A stretch of 64,000 nt of DNA, from NCBI GenBank assembly GCA_016287675.1, contig JAEFAR010000004.1:1-64000 (forward strand), written 5' to 3'. Made by a program: the position numbers and the translations under genes. Positions 1-9,988 of the stretch are shown here, in pieces; positions within the stretch are counted from its first letter, which is position 1, and every line of letters begins with the position of its first letter. The notes beneath the pieces are model-generated. The model did not search any database and was not told the origin of the DNA. It saw nothing but the letters and a program-made list of their open reading frames with translations. Origin of the DNA: Lachnospiraceae bacterium. GTDB lineage: Bacteria; Bacillota; Clostridia; Lachnospirales; Lachnospiraceae.

Positions 1-56
1 CCTAACAGGCTGCACTATATCTCTTTTTTTGTTGATTTAGATCAGAAAACAAAAAA

Positions 57-123
57 AGCGAAGATAAAACAAAGAAAAATGGCTCCGAAAGCTATAAAAG
101 CTCGAAGCCATTTTGTCTTCGCT
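57..123. other. Long imperfect hairpin at window start
   Basis: An outer arm at 58-69 pairs with 111-122 (AGCGAAGA against TCTTCGCT plus an A/T stretch). An alternative inner arm AAAATGGCT (76-84) pairs with AGCCATTTT (106-114). It sits directly before a canonical terminator and probably belongs to the 3' end of a gene left of the window. No coding frame is supported in the first 270 bases. Confidence 0.45.
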
Positions 124-127
124 CTGA

Positions 128-154
128 AGCAGTTCCATTCGGAACTGCTTTTTT
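128..154 (+). terminator. Rho-independent terminator
   Basis: A perfect 9-bp stem AGCAGTTCC / GGAACTGCT with an ATTC loop is followed by a T run. It ends a transcript from left of the window and insulates the GH36 gene. Confidence 0.85.
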
Positions 155-184
155 CGTCTTTTTTATATATCTTGGTGATACAAC

Positions 185-213
185 TTGCTTTTCCTTTTCC
201 GTAAATATATACT
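185..213 (+). promoter_or_regulatory. Likely sigma-A promoter of the alpha-galactosidase gene
   Basis: TTGCTT (185-190) and TATACT (208-213) are 17 nt apart, upstream of an mRNA leader that contains a small CTTGGT / ACCAAG hairpin and the strong GGAG-type ribosome site before 271. The -35 is weak, which would fit activator dependence. Confidence 0.5.
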
Positions 214-270
214 GTACCTTAGCCTTGGTTACTTACCGGAAACTTACCAAGAAGGAGAAGGAGAATCTCT

Positions 271-2505
271 ATGAACATTAAATACATTGAATCCACCCGA
301 AGCTTTAAGATCGACACCGTTCACACATCCTACGTGATGGGAGTCGTCGATAAAGAAGGCTTTCTTGGACATGCCTACTACGGCAGGCTCATTCCCGATG
401 ATGACGTAAATTATCTTATGAGGGTCTTCGAGCCGCCTTTTACTCCCGAAAAAAATGAAAGGGACCGCCTGAGCTTCTATGACTGCTTCCCTTTTGAATA
501 CCCCACTCACGGCATCGGAGATTTCAGAGAATCTGCCCTTCGTATCGAAGACGAGGGTGGACACGCTGCCAACAAGCTCATTTACAAGTCTCACGAGATC
601 TTTAAGGGGAAGAAAAAGCTTCCCGGCCTTCCTGCAACCTTCGGAGATGAGAAGGACTCCATGACTCTTGAGATCACAATGGAAGATAAGGAAGCGGGGA
701 TCGAGGTCGTCCTTTCTTATTCGATATTTGAAGGCATCGATGCAGTGGCCAGATCTGCGAAAGTTGTCAACAGATCCGGCCGAAAGGTAAAGCTTACAAA
801 AGCAATGTCCACGTCCTTTGACATGGATGACCGCGATTTTGACAAGATCACGCTTTACGGTACATGGGCGAGAGAAAAAGCAATCGACCGTACCCCCGTT
901 GCTTACGGATCCCAGAGCATATGCTCCAAGCGCGGGATCTCAAGCGCACAGCACCATCCCTTTATCTGCCTTCTTGAGAAAAATGCGGATTACAACAAGG
1001 GTGAAGTGTACGGTCAGGATCTGGTCTACTCCGGTAACTTCAGGACATCTGTCGGGAGAAGCCAGTATGATTCCGTGCGTCTCATGACAGGTATCAATCC
1101 CGAAGACTTTTCATGGGCCCTTGGAGACGGAGAGGAGTTTTACACTCCGGAGGCAGTCCTTGTTTACTCTTCCGAAGGACTGGGCGGCATGAGCAGGACT
1201 TTCCACGACCTCTACAGACAGCATCTGATCCGCAGCCCCTACCGCAGCAAAAAGCGTCCCATCCTTATCAATAACTGGGAAGCGACCTATTTCAACTTTG
1301 ATGAAAAGAAACTGATCGCCATCGCCGATTGCGCTTCCAAAGCAGGCATAGAGATGCTGGTCATGGATGACGGCTGGTTCGGTAACCGCTTTGATGACAA
1401 CCGTGCGTTGGGAGACTGGGACGTAAACGAAGAAAAGCTTAAGGGCGGACTTAAGTATCTTGTGGATGAAGTGAACAAGAGAGGCATGAAATTCGGCATA
1501 TGGTTCGAACCCGAAATGGTCTGCCCCGATTCCGATCTCTACAGAGCTCATCCCGACTGGGCAATACAGATCCAAGGAAGAAAGCCCGGACTTGCCAGAA
1601 ATCAGATGGTCCTCGATTTTACAAGAGAAGAAGTAACGGATTACATTTATAATAAAGTGGCTTCCATTTTGAAGAGCGCCAACATAGAGTACGTTAAGTG
1701 GGACATGAACCGTCCTTTGTGCGATCTCGGAAGCGCTGAACTTCCCGCTGAAAGAATGGGCGAATTCTTCCACAGGTACACACTTGGAGTTTACAGATTG
1801 CAGGAGAGGCTGATCACCGATTTCCCGAACCTGCTTCTTGAAAACTGTTCCAGCGGCGGCGGAAGATATGATGCCGGTATGCTTTACTACAGCCCTCAGA
1901 TCTGGGCTTCCGACGATACGGATGCGATAGAGAGACTGAAGATCCAGGAAGGAAATGAACTGATCTTCCCTCTTTCTTCCATGGGAGCCCATGTTTCGGA
2001 CTGCCCGAATCATACAGTGGGGAGGACTACACCCTTCAGGACCCGCGGACATGTGGCACTGGCCGGAACCTTCGGTTACGAACTGGATGTTACAAAGATC
2101 CCCGAAGAGGACAGAGAGCTCATCCCCGAACAGGTTAAGATGTACCACAGGTTCAATGACATTGTCAGAGAAGGAGATTACTACAGACTGGCATCCTTCT
2201 CGGAGAACGGGGACTTTGATTCCTGGATGTGTGTATCCAAGGACAAGAACGAGGCACTGATCACGGCAGTAACAGTCATGAAGCGTCCCAATGTAAAGAG
2301 CAGAAACGTAAAGCTTTTCGGCCTTGATCCCGACAAAAAGTACTGCCTGTTTAAAGAAGACGGCTCCGATTACACCGACGGGATGACCGGATACGGTACA
2401 GACAGAAAGATCTCCGGCAGAACGCTGATGAATGCGGGCATACAGATCTGCGAAGGCTGGGGAGATTTCCAAAGTTTACTGATCCACGTGAAAGCAGCAA
2501 AATAA
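271..2505 (+). CDS. Alpha-galactosidase, GH36
   Basis: This enzyme removes alpha-1,6-linked galactose from galactomannan oligosaccharides and raffinose-type sugars. The 744 residues match the usual length of clan GH-D GH36 enzymes: an N-terminal beta-sandwich (about 1-330), a TIM barrel (about 330-660) and a C-terminal beta domain. The nucleophile is Asp478 in KWDMNR and the acid/base Asp548 in WASDDTD, which are the same numbers as in the characterised Geobacillus AgaA. NCSSGGGR and WFEPEM are also present. There is no signal peptide, so it acts in the cytoplasm on imported oligosaccharides. The start is set by GGAGAAGGAGAA just upstream. It opens the mannan locus, although a 127-nt gap separates it from the next gene. 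Confidence 0.96.
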   Translation: MNIKYIESTRSFKIDTVHTSYVMGVVDKEGFLGHAYYGRLIPDDDVNYLMRVFEPPFTPEKNERDRLSFYDCFPFEYPTHGIGDFRESALRIEDEGGHAANKLIYKSHEIFKGKKKLPGLPATFGDEKDSMTLEITMEDKEAGIEVVLSYSIFEGIDAVARSAKVVNRSGRKVKLTKAMSTSFDMDDRDFDKITLYGTWAREKAIDRTPVAYGSQSICSKRGISSAQHHPFICLLEKNADYNKGEVYGQDLVYSGNFRTSVGRSQYDSVRLMTGINPEDFSWALGDGEEFYTPEAVLVYSSEGLGGMSRTFHDLYRQHLIRSPYRSKKRPILINNWEATYFNFDEKKLIAIADCASKAGIEMLVMDDGWFGNRFDDNRALGDWDVNEEKLKGGLKYLVDEVNKRGMKFGIWFEPEMVCPDSDLYRAHPDWAIQIQGRKPGLARNQMVLDFTREEVTDYIYNKVASILKSANIEYVKWDMNRPLCDLGSAELPAERMGEFFHRYTLGVYRLQERLITDFPNLLLENCSSGGGRYDAGMLYYSPQIWASDDTDAIERLKIQEGNELIFPLSSMGAHVSDCPNHTVGRTTPFRTRGHVALAGTFGYELDVTKIPEEDRELIPEQVKMYHRFNDIVREGDYYRLASFSENGDFDSWMCVSKDKNEALITAVTVMKRPNVKSRNVKLFGLDPDKKYCLFKEDGSDYTDGMTGYGTDRKISGRTLMNAGIQICEGWGDFQSLLIHVKAAK

Positions 2506-2632
2506 TAATCCGGATTTATTTGTACAACTTTTGTAGGACATTGTGTCTTATACTTTGTCAAAAAAGTAAAGAAGTACAGATCCGGAAACAAAAACGACTG
2601 ACAGTTTTTTGCTTCCGAAAGGAGACGATGAA

Positions 2633-4666
2633 ATGTTTAGAAGTTTGAAGGTTAAGATGGTTGCAATCATAGCTGTATTGTGCACGCTGATGCTGATCAC
2701 CGAGAGCATCTTTGCGATACTCAAGGTTAAGGCAAGTGATGAGGAGATCCTGAATGACAGCTATGACACAAGGACCAAGTATTATGCAGGGACCATTGAG
2801 GGTTGGCTCATCGAAGCAACAGGCATAGTGGGTGCAGCAGAAGCAGCGGTCGTTTCTGCGCCTGCCGGCTCGGGAACTCAGATAAACGAGTCGAAAAAGA
2901 ACATTACTGCTGCACTGGAACAGATCACAAGTAGGGAACCTTCCCTTGCGATGGTTTACATTCAGATGTCCGACGGTGACTTTTTGAACGGTTCGGGATG
3001 GGTTCCCACTGCAAGTTTTAACGGTCTGACCAGGGCGTGGTACAAGGATGCAGTGACCAAAAAAGGTGAATACAACTACAGTGAGCCTTACGTGGATGCG
3101 AATACCGGCGATCTTGTCCTTGCCGTATCAAGGTACTTTAAAGGTAACGGCTGGGAAGGCGTGGCAGCTGTGGACATTTTTGTTTCAAATCTTCTTGCTG
3201 ATATTGACCAATTAACGGACGGAGATGGCGACAAGGGGGCATATGTCTTTGTGACCAACGAAGAAGACACCCTGATCTACCATCCCAATCCCAAGTTCCG
3301 CTCCACCACCGAAAAGATCATGAAGCTTAAGGATCTAGGGATAGATTACAACAAGGCGGCATATGAAGATGCGGACGGCGGTATTACGGACTACGACGGT
3401 ACAAATGTTTATGTTACCACTCAGGATATTGCTTCCGTCGGATGGCATGTGTACTATGTTTCTCCCGTAGAGAACTTTGACGGTATCATCATAGAGATCC
3501 AGAAACATATGCTTCTCATCGCAGCTGCCTGCCTGGCGGGAGCACTCGTAGTTGCGGTCATTGCGGGCATATTATTCACGAAGCCCATTACCGAAGCAAG
3601 TGCCAAGGTTAAAGCTCTGGGAGAGAGCGTAAAGAACGGAAATGCGGATCTGTCAAAGGACATTGAGACAAAGTCAAAGGACGAGATTGGCGAATTTGTA
3701 AGAGCGGTCAATGATCTTAAAAACTCCATGGGAAGCATTATAAGAGATGTGAACGAGGCATCTGCGGAGCTGGCGGAAAATGTGGTTTCATTAAAGAATG
3801 TCGCAGCCAAGAGTTCCGAAAATGTTACTTCCATCTCCTCTGCAATGGAGGAAATGAATGCAACATCCGAAGAAACATCCGCATCTACCGCAGAGGTTTC
3901 ACAGAAGGTTTCTGACATAGCTTCTCTTACGGGTGAGGTCAGCAAAAATGCCGCTGAAAAGACATCTGACATCAGTAACATCATGAAGTTCATAGATGAT
4001 CGTAAGAAGGAGATTGAAAATAACGATGCCGACATGTCAAGGCGTTTAAACAGTGCCATAGACACACTTCGCAGCAAGATCACGGATACAAAGAAGGTAG
4101 AAGAGATCAGAAATTTGACTCAGGGCATCGCAGGCGTGGCAACACAGACCAATCTTCTTTCGCTCAATGCCTCTATAGAAGCAGCCAGAGCAGGAGAAGC
4201 GGGAAGGGGCTTCGCCATAGTTGCCGATGAGATCGGAACCCTTGCAAGCAATTCCGCCAATATGGCAGGTAACATACAGGCAGTTTCGGATGAAGTGCTG
4301 GCCATTGTGGATCAGCTTGTTAAGGCAGCGGAGGAAGTCTCCGACATAATGCTGAAGATCTCCGAAGAGAACACGGCTGAAAAGAACCAGCTGATCGATG
4401 AGTTCGTGAGATCCTTGGGCGAATGCTACACCGCCATGTCTTCAATTTCGGAAGCAAACCGTGAGATCTCTTCCACCATCGGAAACATAAATGCTTCCAT
4501 AGCTTCCATAGATTCCGCAGTGGAAGACAACGCCCAGGGAACCGCAAGTGTGGTTGAGGGCGCACAGGATCTTGTGGCAGCATCGGAAGACGTGGAAAAG
4601 GGTGCAAACTCCATTGAAAAGATCTCTTCCAGACTGAACAGCCACATAAGCGGCTTTAAGTGCTGA
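2633..4666 (+). CDS. Methyl-accepting chemotaxis protein with Cache sensor
   Basis: This is a transmembrane chemoreceptor. Residues about 8-28 form TM1, about 35-285 an extracellular double-Cache-type sensor, and about 291-313 TM2, followed by HAMP and a cytoplasmic signalling domain whose hairpin tip reads TNLLSLNASIEAARAGEAG and then GRGFAIVADEIGTLAS. The tip departs mildly from the usual VRKLAE sequence. The chosen ATG has AAAGGAG at the right distance; an upstream TTG at 2609 would lie before that site and is rejected. Its place inside the mannan locus suggests chemotaxis towards mannan-derived sugars, but the ligand is not visible in the sequence. It ends 14 nt from a convergent regulator with no obvious terminator between them. 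Confidence 0.93.
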   Translation: MFRSLKVKMVAIIAVLCTLMLITESIFAILKVKASDEEILNDSYDTRTKYYAGTIEGWLIEATGIVGAAEAAVVSAPAGSGTQINESKKNITAALEQITSREPSLAMVYIQMSDGDFLNGSGWVPTASFNGLTRAWYKDAVTKKGEYNYSEPYVDANTGDLVLAVSRYFKGNGWEGVAAVDIFVSNLLADIDQLTDGDGDKGAYVFVTNEEDTLIYHPNPKFRSTTEKIMKLKDLGIDYNKAAYEDADGGITDYDGTNVYVTTQDIASVGWHVYYVSPVENFDGIIIEIQKHMLLIAAACLAGALVVAVIAGILFTKPITEASAKVKALGESVKNGNADLSKDIETKSKDEIGEFVRAVNDLKNSMGSIIRDVNEASAELAENVVSLKNVAAKSSENVTSISSAMEEMNATSEETSASTAEVSQKVSDIASLTGEVSKNAAEKTSDISNIMKFIDDRKKEIENNDADMSRRLNSAIDTLRSKITDTKKVEEIRNLTQGIAGVATQTNLLSLNASIEAARAGEAGRGFAIVADEIGTLASNSANMAGNIQAVSDEVLAIVDQLVKAAEEVSDIMLKISEENTAEKNQLIDEFVRSLGECYTAMSSISEANREISSTIGNINASIASIDSAVEDNAQGTASVVEGAQDLVAASEDVEKGANSIEKISSRLNSHISGFKC

Positions 4667-4680
4667 CAGTAAAAGAAGGA

Positions 4681-5574
4681 TCAGCCTCTGTAGGCAGCGG
4701 GAGTCTTTCCTGTGTGTTTTTTAAAATGATTGATGAACTGGGTAGTTGATTCGTACCCTACCTGGTAACCTATTTCATGAATCTTAAGCGTAGTTTCTTT
4801 TAAAAGAAGCTGCGCTTTTTTTATGCGCGTTCTGTGCAGATACCGGATGGGGGAGATGAAGTGATAGGTCGTAAAATCCTTGCAGATCTTAAATCTGTTC
4901 ACAAAAAACAGATTCTCCAGCTCGTCCAGAGTGATGTTCTTGTAGAAGTTGTTGTCGATGTATTCCTTTACTGCCCTCAGATATTCCGGGGCAGCGCCTT
5001 CGGAATCTTTCGGCACAGGAGAAGAGTAGTCTGCCACCTCTGTGAAAAAGTCCGTCATATATCTGTGAAAGGCAAGGGGGTTAAGCTCATGAGGCTGTCC
5101 GCCGGAGGGAAGGAGAGGCCTCAGAAAGGAGCTTAATCCGGTTGACGCTACGGGGGACAGGTGAAAAGCCTCTCCGTCTCCGAGGTTTTTGGCAATCAGA
5201 TCGAAGAACCATGTGCTCTGGGGCCCGGAATAGTAGATTATGTCGTACTCAAAGCCTTTGTCCGAGGCTATGGAAAAAGGAAGACTGCAATCAAATATAA
5301 GTAAAGAATCCTGAGGCATTTCATAGTTTTTTTCGCCTGAAGTTATCATTCCGAAGTTTTTTGTTACATAAAATATGCAGTAGGCCGGGAGTGAAGCAAA
5401 GGACAGTTTCATGCCTGCGGGCTGATTTATATGACCCATGGCCAGAGAGTAAAAAAGTGCTGTAAATGAAGCGGGATCCTGCTCTGTGCTTTTAGGTAAA
5501 AATTTGGTAATTACAGCTCCACCCTGTAATTTTGGCATCTCTGTTATGGCATGTAAAAGACTTCTTGAGAACAT
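4681..5574 (-). CDS. AraC-family transcriptional regulator of the mannan locus
   Basis: A 297-residue regulator. The N-terminal half is a cupin-like sensor (about 20-180), and the C-terminal 100 residues carry two helix-turn-helix motifs (LDELENLFFVNRFKICKDF, and IHEIGYQVGYESTTQFINHF followed by the family signature KKHTGKTPAAYR). The start at 5574 follows GAAAGGTGC; an in-frame ATG 45 codons upstream would add a low-complexity stretch without a ribosome site. It is transcribed divergently from the epimerase-phosphorylase-mannanase operon, the usual arrangement for an activator responding to an imported sugar. The inducer is unknown; a mannooligosaccharide is an inference from context. Confidence 0.9.
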   Translation of the reverse strand: MFSRSLLHAITEMPKLQGGAVITKFLPKSTEQDPASFTALFYSLAMGHINQPAGMKLSFASLPAYCIFYVTKNFGMITSGEKNYEMPQDSLLIFDCSLPFSIASDKGFEYDIIYYSGPQSTWFFDLIAKNLGDGEAFHLSPVASTGLSSFLRPLLPSGGQPHELNPLAFHRYMTDFFTEVADYSSPVPKDSEGAAPEYLRAVKEYIDNNFYKNITLDELENLFFVNRFKICKDFTTYHFISPIRYLHRTRIKKAQLLLKETTLKIHEIGYQVGYESTTQFINHFKKHTGKTPAAYRG

Positions 5575-5975
5575 ATTTTTTGCACCTTTCTGAAAAATTT
5601 TGAGTTTTTGGAAATTGAAACACGATTTTTTGTGCAAAATATCAAAACAAGAACATGATATATCTGCAAGAATCAAATATAGAATAACATAAAAGCTAAA
5701 TTTTAACAAGTATATTTAGGTAAAATTTTCGGATTTAGCGACTAATTTAATTTGATTAAGCGGGAAAAAAGAAGCATGATTTGAGCGGTATGCACAATTA
5801 TGATGAATAATTTTTGTGCAATAGTTACAAAATTGAATGATTAAACAAGAAAGCAATATGAGAATCAATAATATGTGATGATTAAATTTTTGATGCGGAT
5901 ATAATATTGGTATATTCAGAAATGGGCATAGGGTGTTTGGGTAAAAAACAGATTGTTGATTCGGGAGAGTAAAAA
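5575..5975. promoter_or_regulatory. Divergent regulatory region of the mannan operon
   Basis: This is 401 bases of A/T-rich sequence with no gene. A -10 box TATAAT (5900-5905) lacks a good -35, as expected for an activated promoter. The motif TTGTGCA occurs at 5630-5636 and 5814-5820, and its inverse TGCACAA at 5791-5797. The last two form a dyad (5791-5820, 7-bp arms, 16-nt spacer) about 80 bases upstream of the -10, a plausible regulator site. Confidence 0.6.
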
Positions 5976-7145
5976 ATGAGCCTTTATGATGAATTTAAAA
6001 ATCATCTTTGCCAAAAGCTGATCCCCTTTTGGGAAAAGCTTAAGGACGAAGAATACGGTGGATTTTACGGCTATATGGGGTCTGATCTTGTAACGGACAA
6101 AAAGGCTGAAAAAGGCTGCATTTTAAACAGCAGGATATTGTGGTTCTTTTCAAATGCCTATATGGCACTTAAGGATGAGAGCCTTAAGGAATACGCCGAT
6201 CATGCCTATGCTTTTCTGACGGAGCACTGTCTCGACAGGAAGAACGGTGGCGTTTTCTGGTCGCTGGACTACGAGGGGAATCCCCTGGACACCACAAAGC
6301 ACACCTACAATCAGGCCTTTGCCATATACGCTCTTTCTTCCTACTATGATGCCTTTGGAGTAAACGAAGCCCTTAAGACTGCATCGGATCTCTTCAGACT
6401 GGTAGAGATCAAGTGCAAAGACGAGGTGGGTTACAAGGAAGCTCAGAGCAGTGAATTCTTTGCCATCGAGAATGACAAGCTTTCCGAAAACGGCGTAATG
6501 GCTGACAGGACCATGAACACTCTTTTACATGTGTTTGAAGCCTACACCGAATTCTATCGTGTGAGTCACAGAACAGAGGTTGCGGAAAGACTTAAGTGGA
6601 TCATGGACACCATAGGGCTTAAGATCTTTAACCCCGCAAAACGCAGACAGGAAGTCTTTTTCGACAATGACATGAATTCTCTTATCGATCTGCATTCCTT
6701 CGGACATGACATCGAAACGGCCTGGCTCGTGGACAGAGGAACGGCGGTGCTTGGAGACGAGCATTATAAAAAGCTCCTCACGCCCATCACCAACACTTTG
6801 GAGGCGGAGATCTATAATGTAGCCTACTACAACCATTCGCTTGCAAATGAGAGCGAAAACGGCGTTGTGAACGAATGGAGGATCTGGTGGGTACAGGCTG
6901 AAGCTGTTCTGGGATTCTACAATGCATGGCAGAAGCATCCCGAGGAAAACAAATACAGGGAAGCTGCCCTGGACATCTGGGAGTTCATTAAGACAAAACT
7001 CACCGACAGAAGAGACGGCGGAGAGTGGTTCTGGAGAACGGACAAGGATGGGAAGCCCGACATGGAAAAGCCCATTGTTGAACCCTGGAAATGCCCTTAT
7101 CACAACGGCAGACTTTGCATAGAGATGATGAAGAGGACAAGATGA
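5976..7145 (+). CDS. Cellobiose 2-epimerase (AGE family)
   Basis: This enzyme epimerises the reducing-end sugar of beta-1,4-disaccharides; in mannan catabolism it converts Man-beta-1,4-Man to Man-beta-1,4-Glc. The 389 residues form a single (alpha/alpha)6 barrel. The three histidines expected for the family are present: His185 in NTLLHV, His244 in SFGHDIE and His376 in [10 protein letters not shown], almost the same positions as in the Ruminococcus albus enzyme. There is no signal peptide, so it is cytoplasmic. Its stop overlaps the start of the mannosylglucose phosphorylase gene, whose substrate it makes. This coupling makes cellobiose 2-epimerase more likely than N-acylglucosamine 2-epimerase. 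Confidence 0.93.
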   Translation: MSLYDEFKNHLCQKLIPFWEKLKDEEYGGFYGYMGSDLVTDKKAEKGCILNSRILWFFSNAYMALKDESLKEYADHAYAFLTEHCLDRKNGGVFWSLDYEGNPLDTTKHTYNQAFAIYALSSYYDAFGVNEALKTASDLFRLVEIKCKDEVGYKEAQSSEFFAIENDKLSENGVMADRTMNTLLHVFEAYTEFYRVSHRTEVAERLKWIMDTIGLKIFNPAKRRQEVFFDNDMNSLIDLHSFGHDIETAWLVDRGTAVLGDEHYKKLLTPITNTLEAEIYNVAYYNHSLANESENGVVNEWRIWWVQAEAVLGFYNAWQKHPEENKYREAALDIWEFIKTKLTDRRDGGEWFWRTDKDGKPDMEKPIVEPWKCPYHNGRLCIEMMKRTR

Positions 7146-8317
7146 TACACGAGAGATATTACATTGAAGAGAAGAAGGTTGAAGATCTGATCAACCGTAA
7201 GAATAAAGTTTCGGAAAAGTTTTACAACGGGATCTACGACAGATACGAAAATCCGGTGCTCACAAGAGAGATGGCACCTGTGATCTGGAGATACGACATT
7301 TCAAAGGAAACAAATCCCTTCTTTCAGGAGAGACTGGGGATCAATGCCACGTTCAATTCCGGCGCCATAAAGATCGGAAACAGGTACTGCCTTATGGCGA
7401 GAGTGGAGGGCTCCGACAGAAAATCCTTTTTTGCGGTGGCTGAAAGCGAAAGCCCCGTTGACGGTTTCAGATTCAGGGAAAAGCCCGTGATCCTTCCCGA
7501 CACCTGCAAGGAAGAAACAAATGTTTACGACATGAGACTGACCCAACATGAAGACGGCTGGATCTATGGAGTGTTCTGCTCCGAGAGCAAGGACACAAAG
7601 TCCGATGACCTGTCGGCGGCAGTTGCGGCAGCAGGTATAGTGAGAACGAAGGATCTTGAAAACTGGGAGAGATTACCGAATCTGGTAACACTTCATTCTC
7701 CTCAGCAGAGAAATGTGGTTCTTCACCCCGAGTTCGTAAACGGAAAATATGCATTTTATACAAGACCCATGGATGACTTCATCGAGACGGGAAGCGGCGG
7801 AGGCGTCGGCTTCGGACTCTGTGACGACATCACTCATGCGGTGATCGACGAAGAAAAAATGACTTCCTTGAGGAAGTATCACACCATAACGGAATCCAAG
7901 AACGGTGCAGGAGCTGTTCCCATTAAAACCGACAGGGGATGGATACACATCGCTCACGGCGTAAGAAACACGGCAGCGGGACTCAGATACGTGATCTACT
8001 GCTTTGCGACGGATCTTAAGGACCCTTCAAAGGTGATCGCAGAACCCGGCGGATTCCTCATCGGTCCCAGAGATTGGGAAAGAGTGGGAGATGTTTCCAA
8101 TGTTACTTTCACAAACGGGGCGATCCTTGATAACGACGGCAAGGTATGGATCTATTACGGAGCCAGCGACACGAGACTGCACGTTGCGGGAACGGACATT
8201 GAAAGACTTAAGGACTATGTGTTCAACACACCTTCGGATCCCGGACGTTCTGCGGACTGCGTGAAGCAGAGAGTGGAGCTTATTGAAAAGAATTTAAAGG
8301 AACTTAATAACGCTTAA
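7142..8317 (+). CDS. 4-O-beta-D-mannosyl-D-glucose phosphorylase, GH130
   Basis: It phosphorolyses Man-beta-1,4-Glc to alpha-mannose 1-phosphate and glucose, the final step of the intracellular mannan pathway. The 391 residues form a five-bladed propeller; Asp130 in NVYDMRL matches the proton-donor Asp131 of the Bacteroides fragilis enzyme, and [10 protein letters not shown] is a family motif. The ATG at 7142 overlaps the epimerase stop by 4 nt, so translation is probably coupled; a start 51 nt upstream lies inside the epimerase gene without a ribosome site. Its length and N-terminal helices fit subfamily 1, as opposed to the second GH130 gene at 25164. Confidence 0.94.
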   Translation: MIHERYYIEEKKVEDLINRKNKVSEKFYNGIYDRYENPVLTREMAPVIWRYDISKETNPFFQERLGINATFNSGAIKIGNRYCLMARVEGSDRKSFFAVAESESPVDGFRFREKPVILPDTCKEETNVYDMRLTQHEDGWIYGVFCSESKDTKSDDLSAAVAAAGIVRTKDLENWERLPNLVTLHSPQQRNVVLHPEFVNGKYAFYTRPMDDFIETGSGGGVGFGLCDDITHAVIDEEKMTSLRKYHTITESKNGAGAVPIKTDRGWIHIAHGVRNTAAGLRYVIYCFATDLKDPSKVIAEPGGFLIGPRDWERVGDVSNVTFTNGAILDNDGKVWIYYGASDTRLHVAGTDIERLKDYVFNTPSDPGRSADCVKQRVELIEKNLKELNNA

Positions 8318-8338
8318 CAGTTTTAAAGGAATTTGAAA

Positions 8339-9985
8339 ATGCGAAAAACGATCCTGAAAATCTCATTAACGGCTGCAGCTGTTGCGATGTTTGCGGCAGC
8401 GGGATGTCAGAGCACAAACTCGACACCGCCTGTTGTGACTGCAACGCCCACTCCCACTTCCATAAAGGAAGTTTCAACTGCTCCGACAGTGACTGTCACG
8501 CCTTCGAAGCAAATTAATCCAACTTTGAAGGTGACACCCACCCCCGCGAAGAAGGTCACATCAACTCCGCAAGTGACACCCACTCCGTTCGTCAGTGAGA
8601 AGGTGGGAAGATTCGAGGCGGAAAAGGGTGAGTTTTCCGGAAAGGTGCACAAAGTGACAGCCAAGGCAAATGCAGGATTTTCCGAAAATGCCTATGTGGA
8701 GGGATTTGAGGGAGACAACGACTCCTGTACATTTGTGGCGGAGATCCCGGAGGAAGGCTTTTACGACCTGACCTTTCGCTTACGGGGTATCGGAGGCGAA
8801 AAGATCAATTTTGTGAGCGTGGATGACGAATACGTTGGAGATATTGGGATAAAGGACACCAACCTGGGTGATGCCGTGATCTCAAGGATCTTTCTTTCAA
8901 AAGGAACCCACAGGATAAAAGTGTACAAATCATGGGGCTGGATCAGTCTTGATTATATGGATATCAGTACTTCAAAGCCCATTGGGAATGAATTTTATAT
9001 GGTCTCAAAAGAATTGTGTAACAAAAAAGCGTCGGAAAGCACAAAAAGACTGTTCAGCTTTCTGGTTGACATTTACGGCAATAAGATCCTTTCAGGACAG
9101 GTTTGTGATAAAGGTGAACTGGGCGGAGAGATCCAGGTTATCAAAAACACCACCGGGAAGCTTCCGGCAGTTCTTTCCATGGATCTTATGGAATACACGT
9201 CTTCCCGTCCGGACGGCGGCAAAAAAGGTATGACCATAACTTATGCCAAAAATTGGGCAAAAAACGGAGGCATACTTGAATTCCACTGGCATTGGACTTT
9301 AGGGAAGGATTATGTTAAAGGAAACTGGTATTCTTCCTTTTACACCGATTCCACTACCTTTGACCTGACAAAGGCTTTGAACGGTACAGACAAAAAAGGC
9401 TATGAGATGCTCATGACGGACATGAGAAACATGGCAGAGATCCTTAGGGAACTCAAACAGGCAGACATTCCGATCCTTTTCAGACCGTTGCATGAGGCGG
9501 CGGGAGGCTGGTTCTGGTGGGGAGCCTCAGGTGCGGAAAGCTACAAAAAACTGTACAGGATGATGTATGACATGTACACCGAAGAGTACGGTCTCGACAA
9601 TCTTATCTGGATCTGGAACGGTCAGGACCGGGATTGGTACCCCGGAGATGCCTATTGCGACATTCTGGGAATGGACATCTATCCCGGAGAAAGGGTTTAC
9701 ACATCACAGGCTTCAAAATTCTTTGAAACTGCCGGCTGGTCAGAGGCAAAAAAACCTGTTTACCTCTCGGAATGCGGTTGCATCTTCGACCCCGATCTGG
9801 CAGTCAGGGACGGAGCTGTGTGGGGTGAGTTCTGCGTCTGGCAGGGCGAATTTGTCAAAAAAGGAAATTACAACAGATTGTCCGAGCAATATACTGAAGA
9901 ATATATGATGAAGAAGGCATATGAAAGCGAGACTGTTCTCACTCTCGACGAACTGCCGGATCTCAAATCTTATCCAATGGAGTAG
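8339..9985 (+). CDS. Secreted endo-beta-1,4-mannanase lipoprotein, CBM35-like + GH26
   Basis: This is the extracellular enzyme that starts mannan breakdown. Counting from the ATG at 8339: a lipoprotein signal with lipobox AAGC (Cys23), a Thr/Pro-rich linker (about 30-85), a CBM35-like beta-sandwich (about 88-210, FEAEKGEFSG to GWISLDYMDI), then the GH26 catalytic barrel (about 218-530). The acid/base is Glu386 in RPLHEAAGGWFWWG and the nucleophile Glu478 in PVYLSECG. AAAGGA lies 8 nt before this ATG; a TTG two codons earlier is the alternative start. It should be anchored on the outer face of the membrane. It is the only recognisable endo-acting mannanase in the locus. Confidence 0.95.
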   Translation: MRKTILKISLTAAAVAMFAAAGCQSTNSTPPVVTATPTPTSIKEVSTAPTVTVTPSKQINPTLKVTPTPAKKVTSTPQVTPTPFVSEKVGRFEAEKGEFSGKVHKVTAKANAGFSENAYVEGFEGDNDSCTFVAEIPEEGFYDLTFRLRGIGGEKINFVSVDDEYVGDIGIKDTNLGDAVISRIFLSKGTHRIKVYKSWGWISLDYMDISTSKPIGNEFYMVSKELCNKKASESTKRLFSFLVDIYGNKILSGQVCDKGELGGEIQVIKNTTGKLPAVLSMDLMEYTSSRPDGGKKGMTITYAKNWAKNGGILEFHWHWTLGKDYVKGNWYSSFYTDSTTFDLTKALNGTDKKGYEMLMTDMRNMAEILRELKQADIPILFRPLHEAAGGWFWWGASGAESYKKLYRMMYDMYTEEYGLDNLIWIWNGQDRDWYPGDAYCDILGMDIYPGERVYTSQASKFFETAGWSEAKKPVYLSECGCIFDPDLAVRDGAVWGEFCVWQGEFVKKGNYNRLSEQYTEEYMMKKAYESETVLTLDELPDLKSYPME

Positions 9986-9988
9986 GAA

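Noticed and set aside
1111-2472. 453-codon open frame on the minus strand inside the GH36 gene
   Set aside because: It lies wholly antisense to a confidently assigned enzyme, has no ribosome site and reads as low-quality protein with no recognisable motif; open only because of the codon use of the plus strand.
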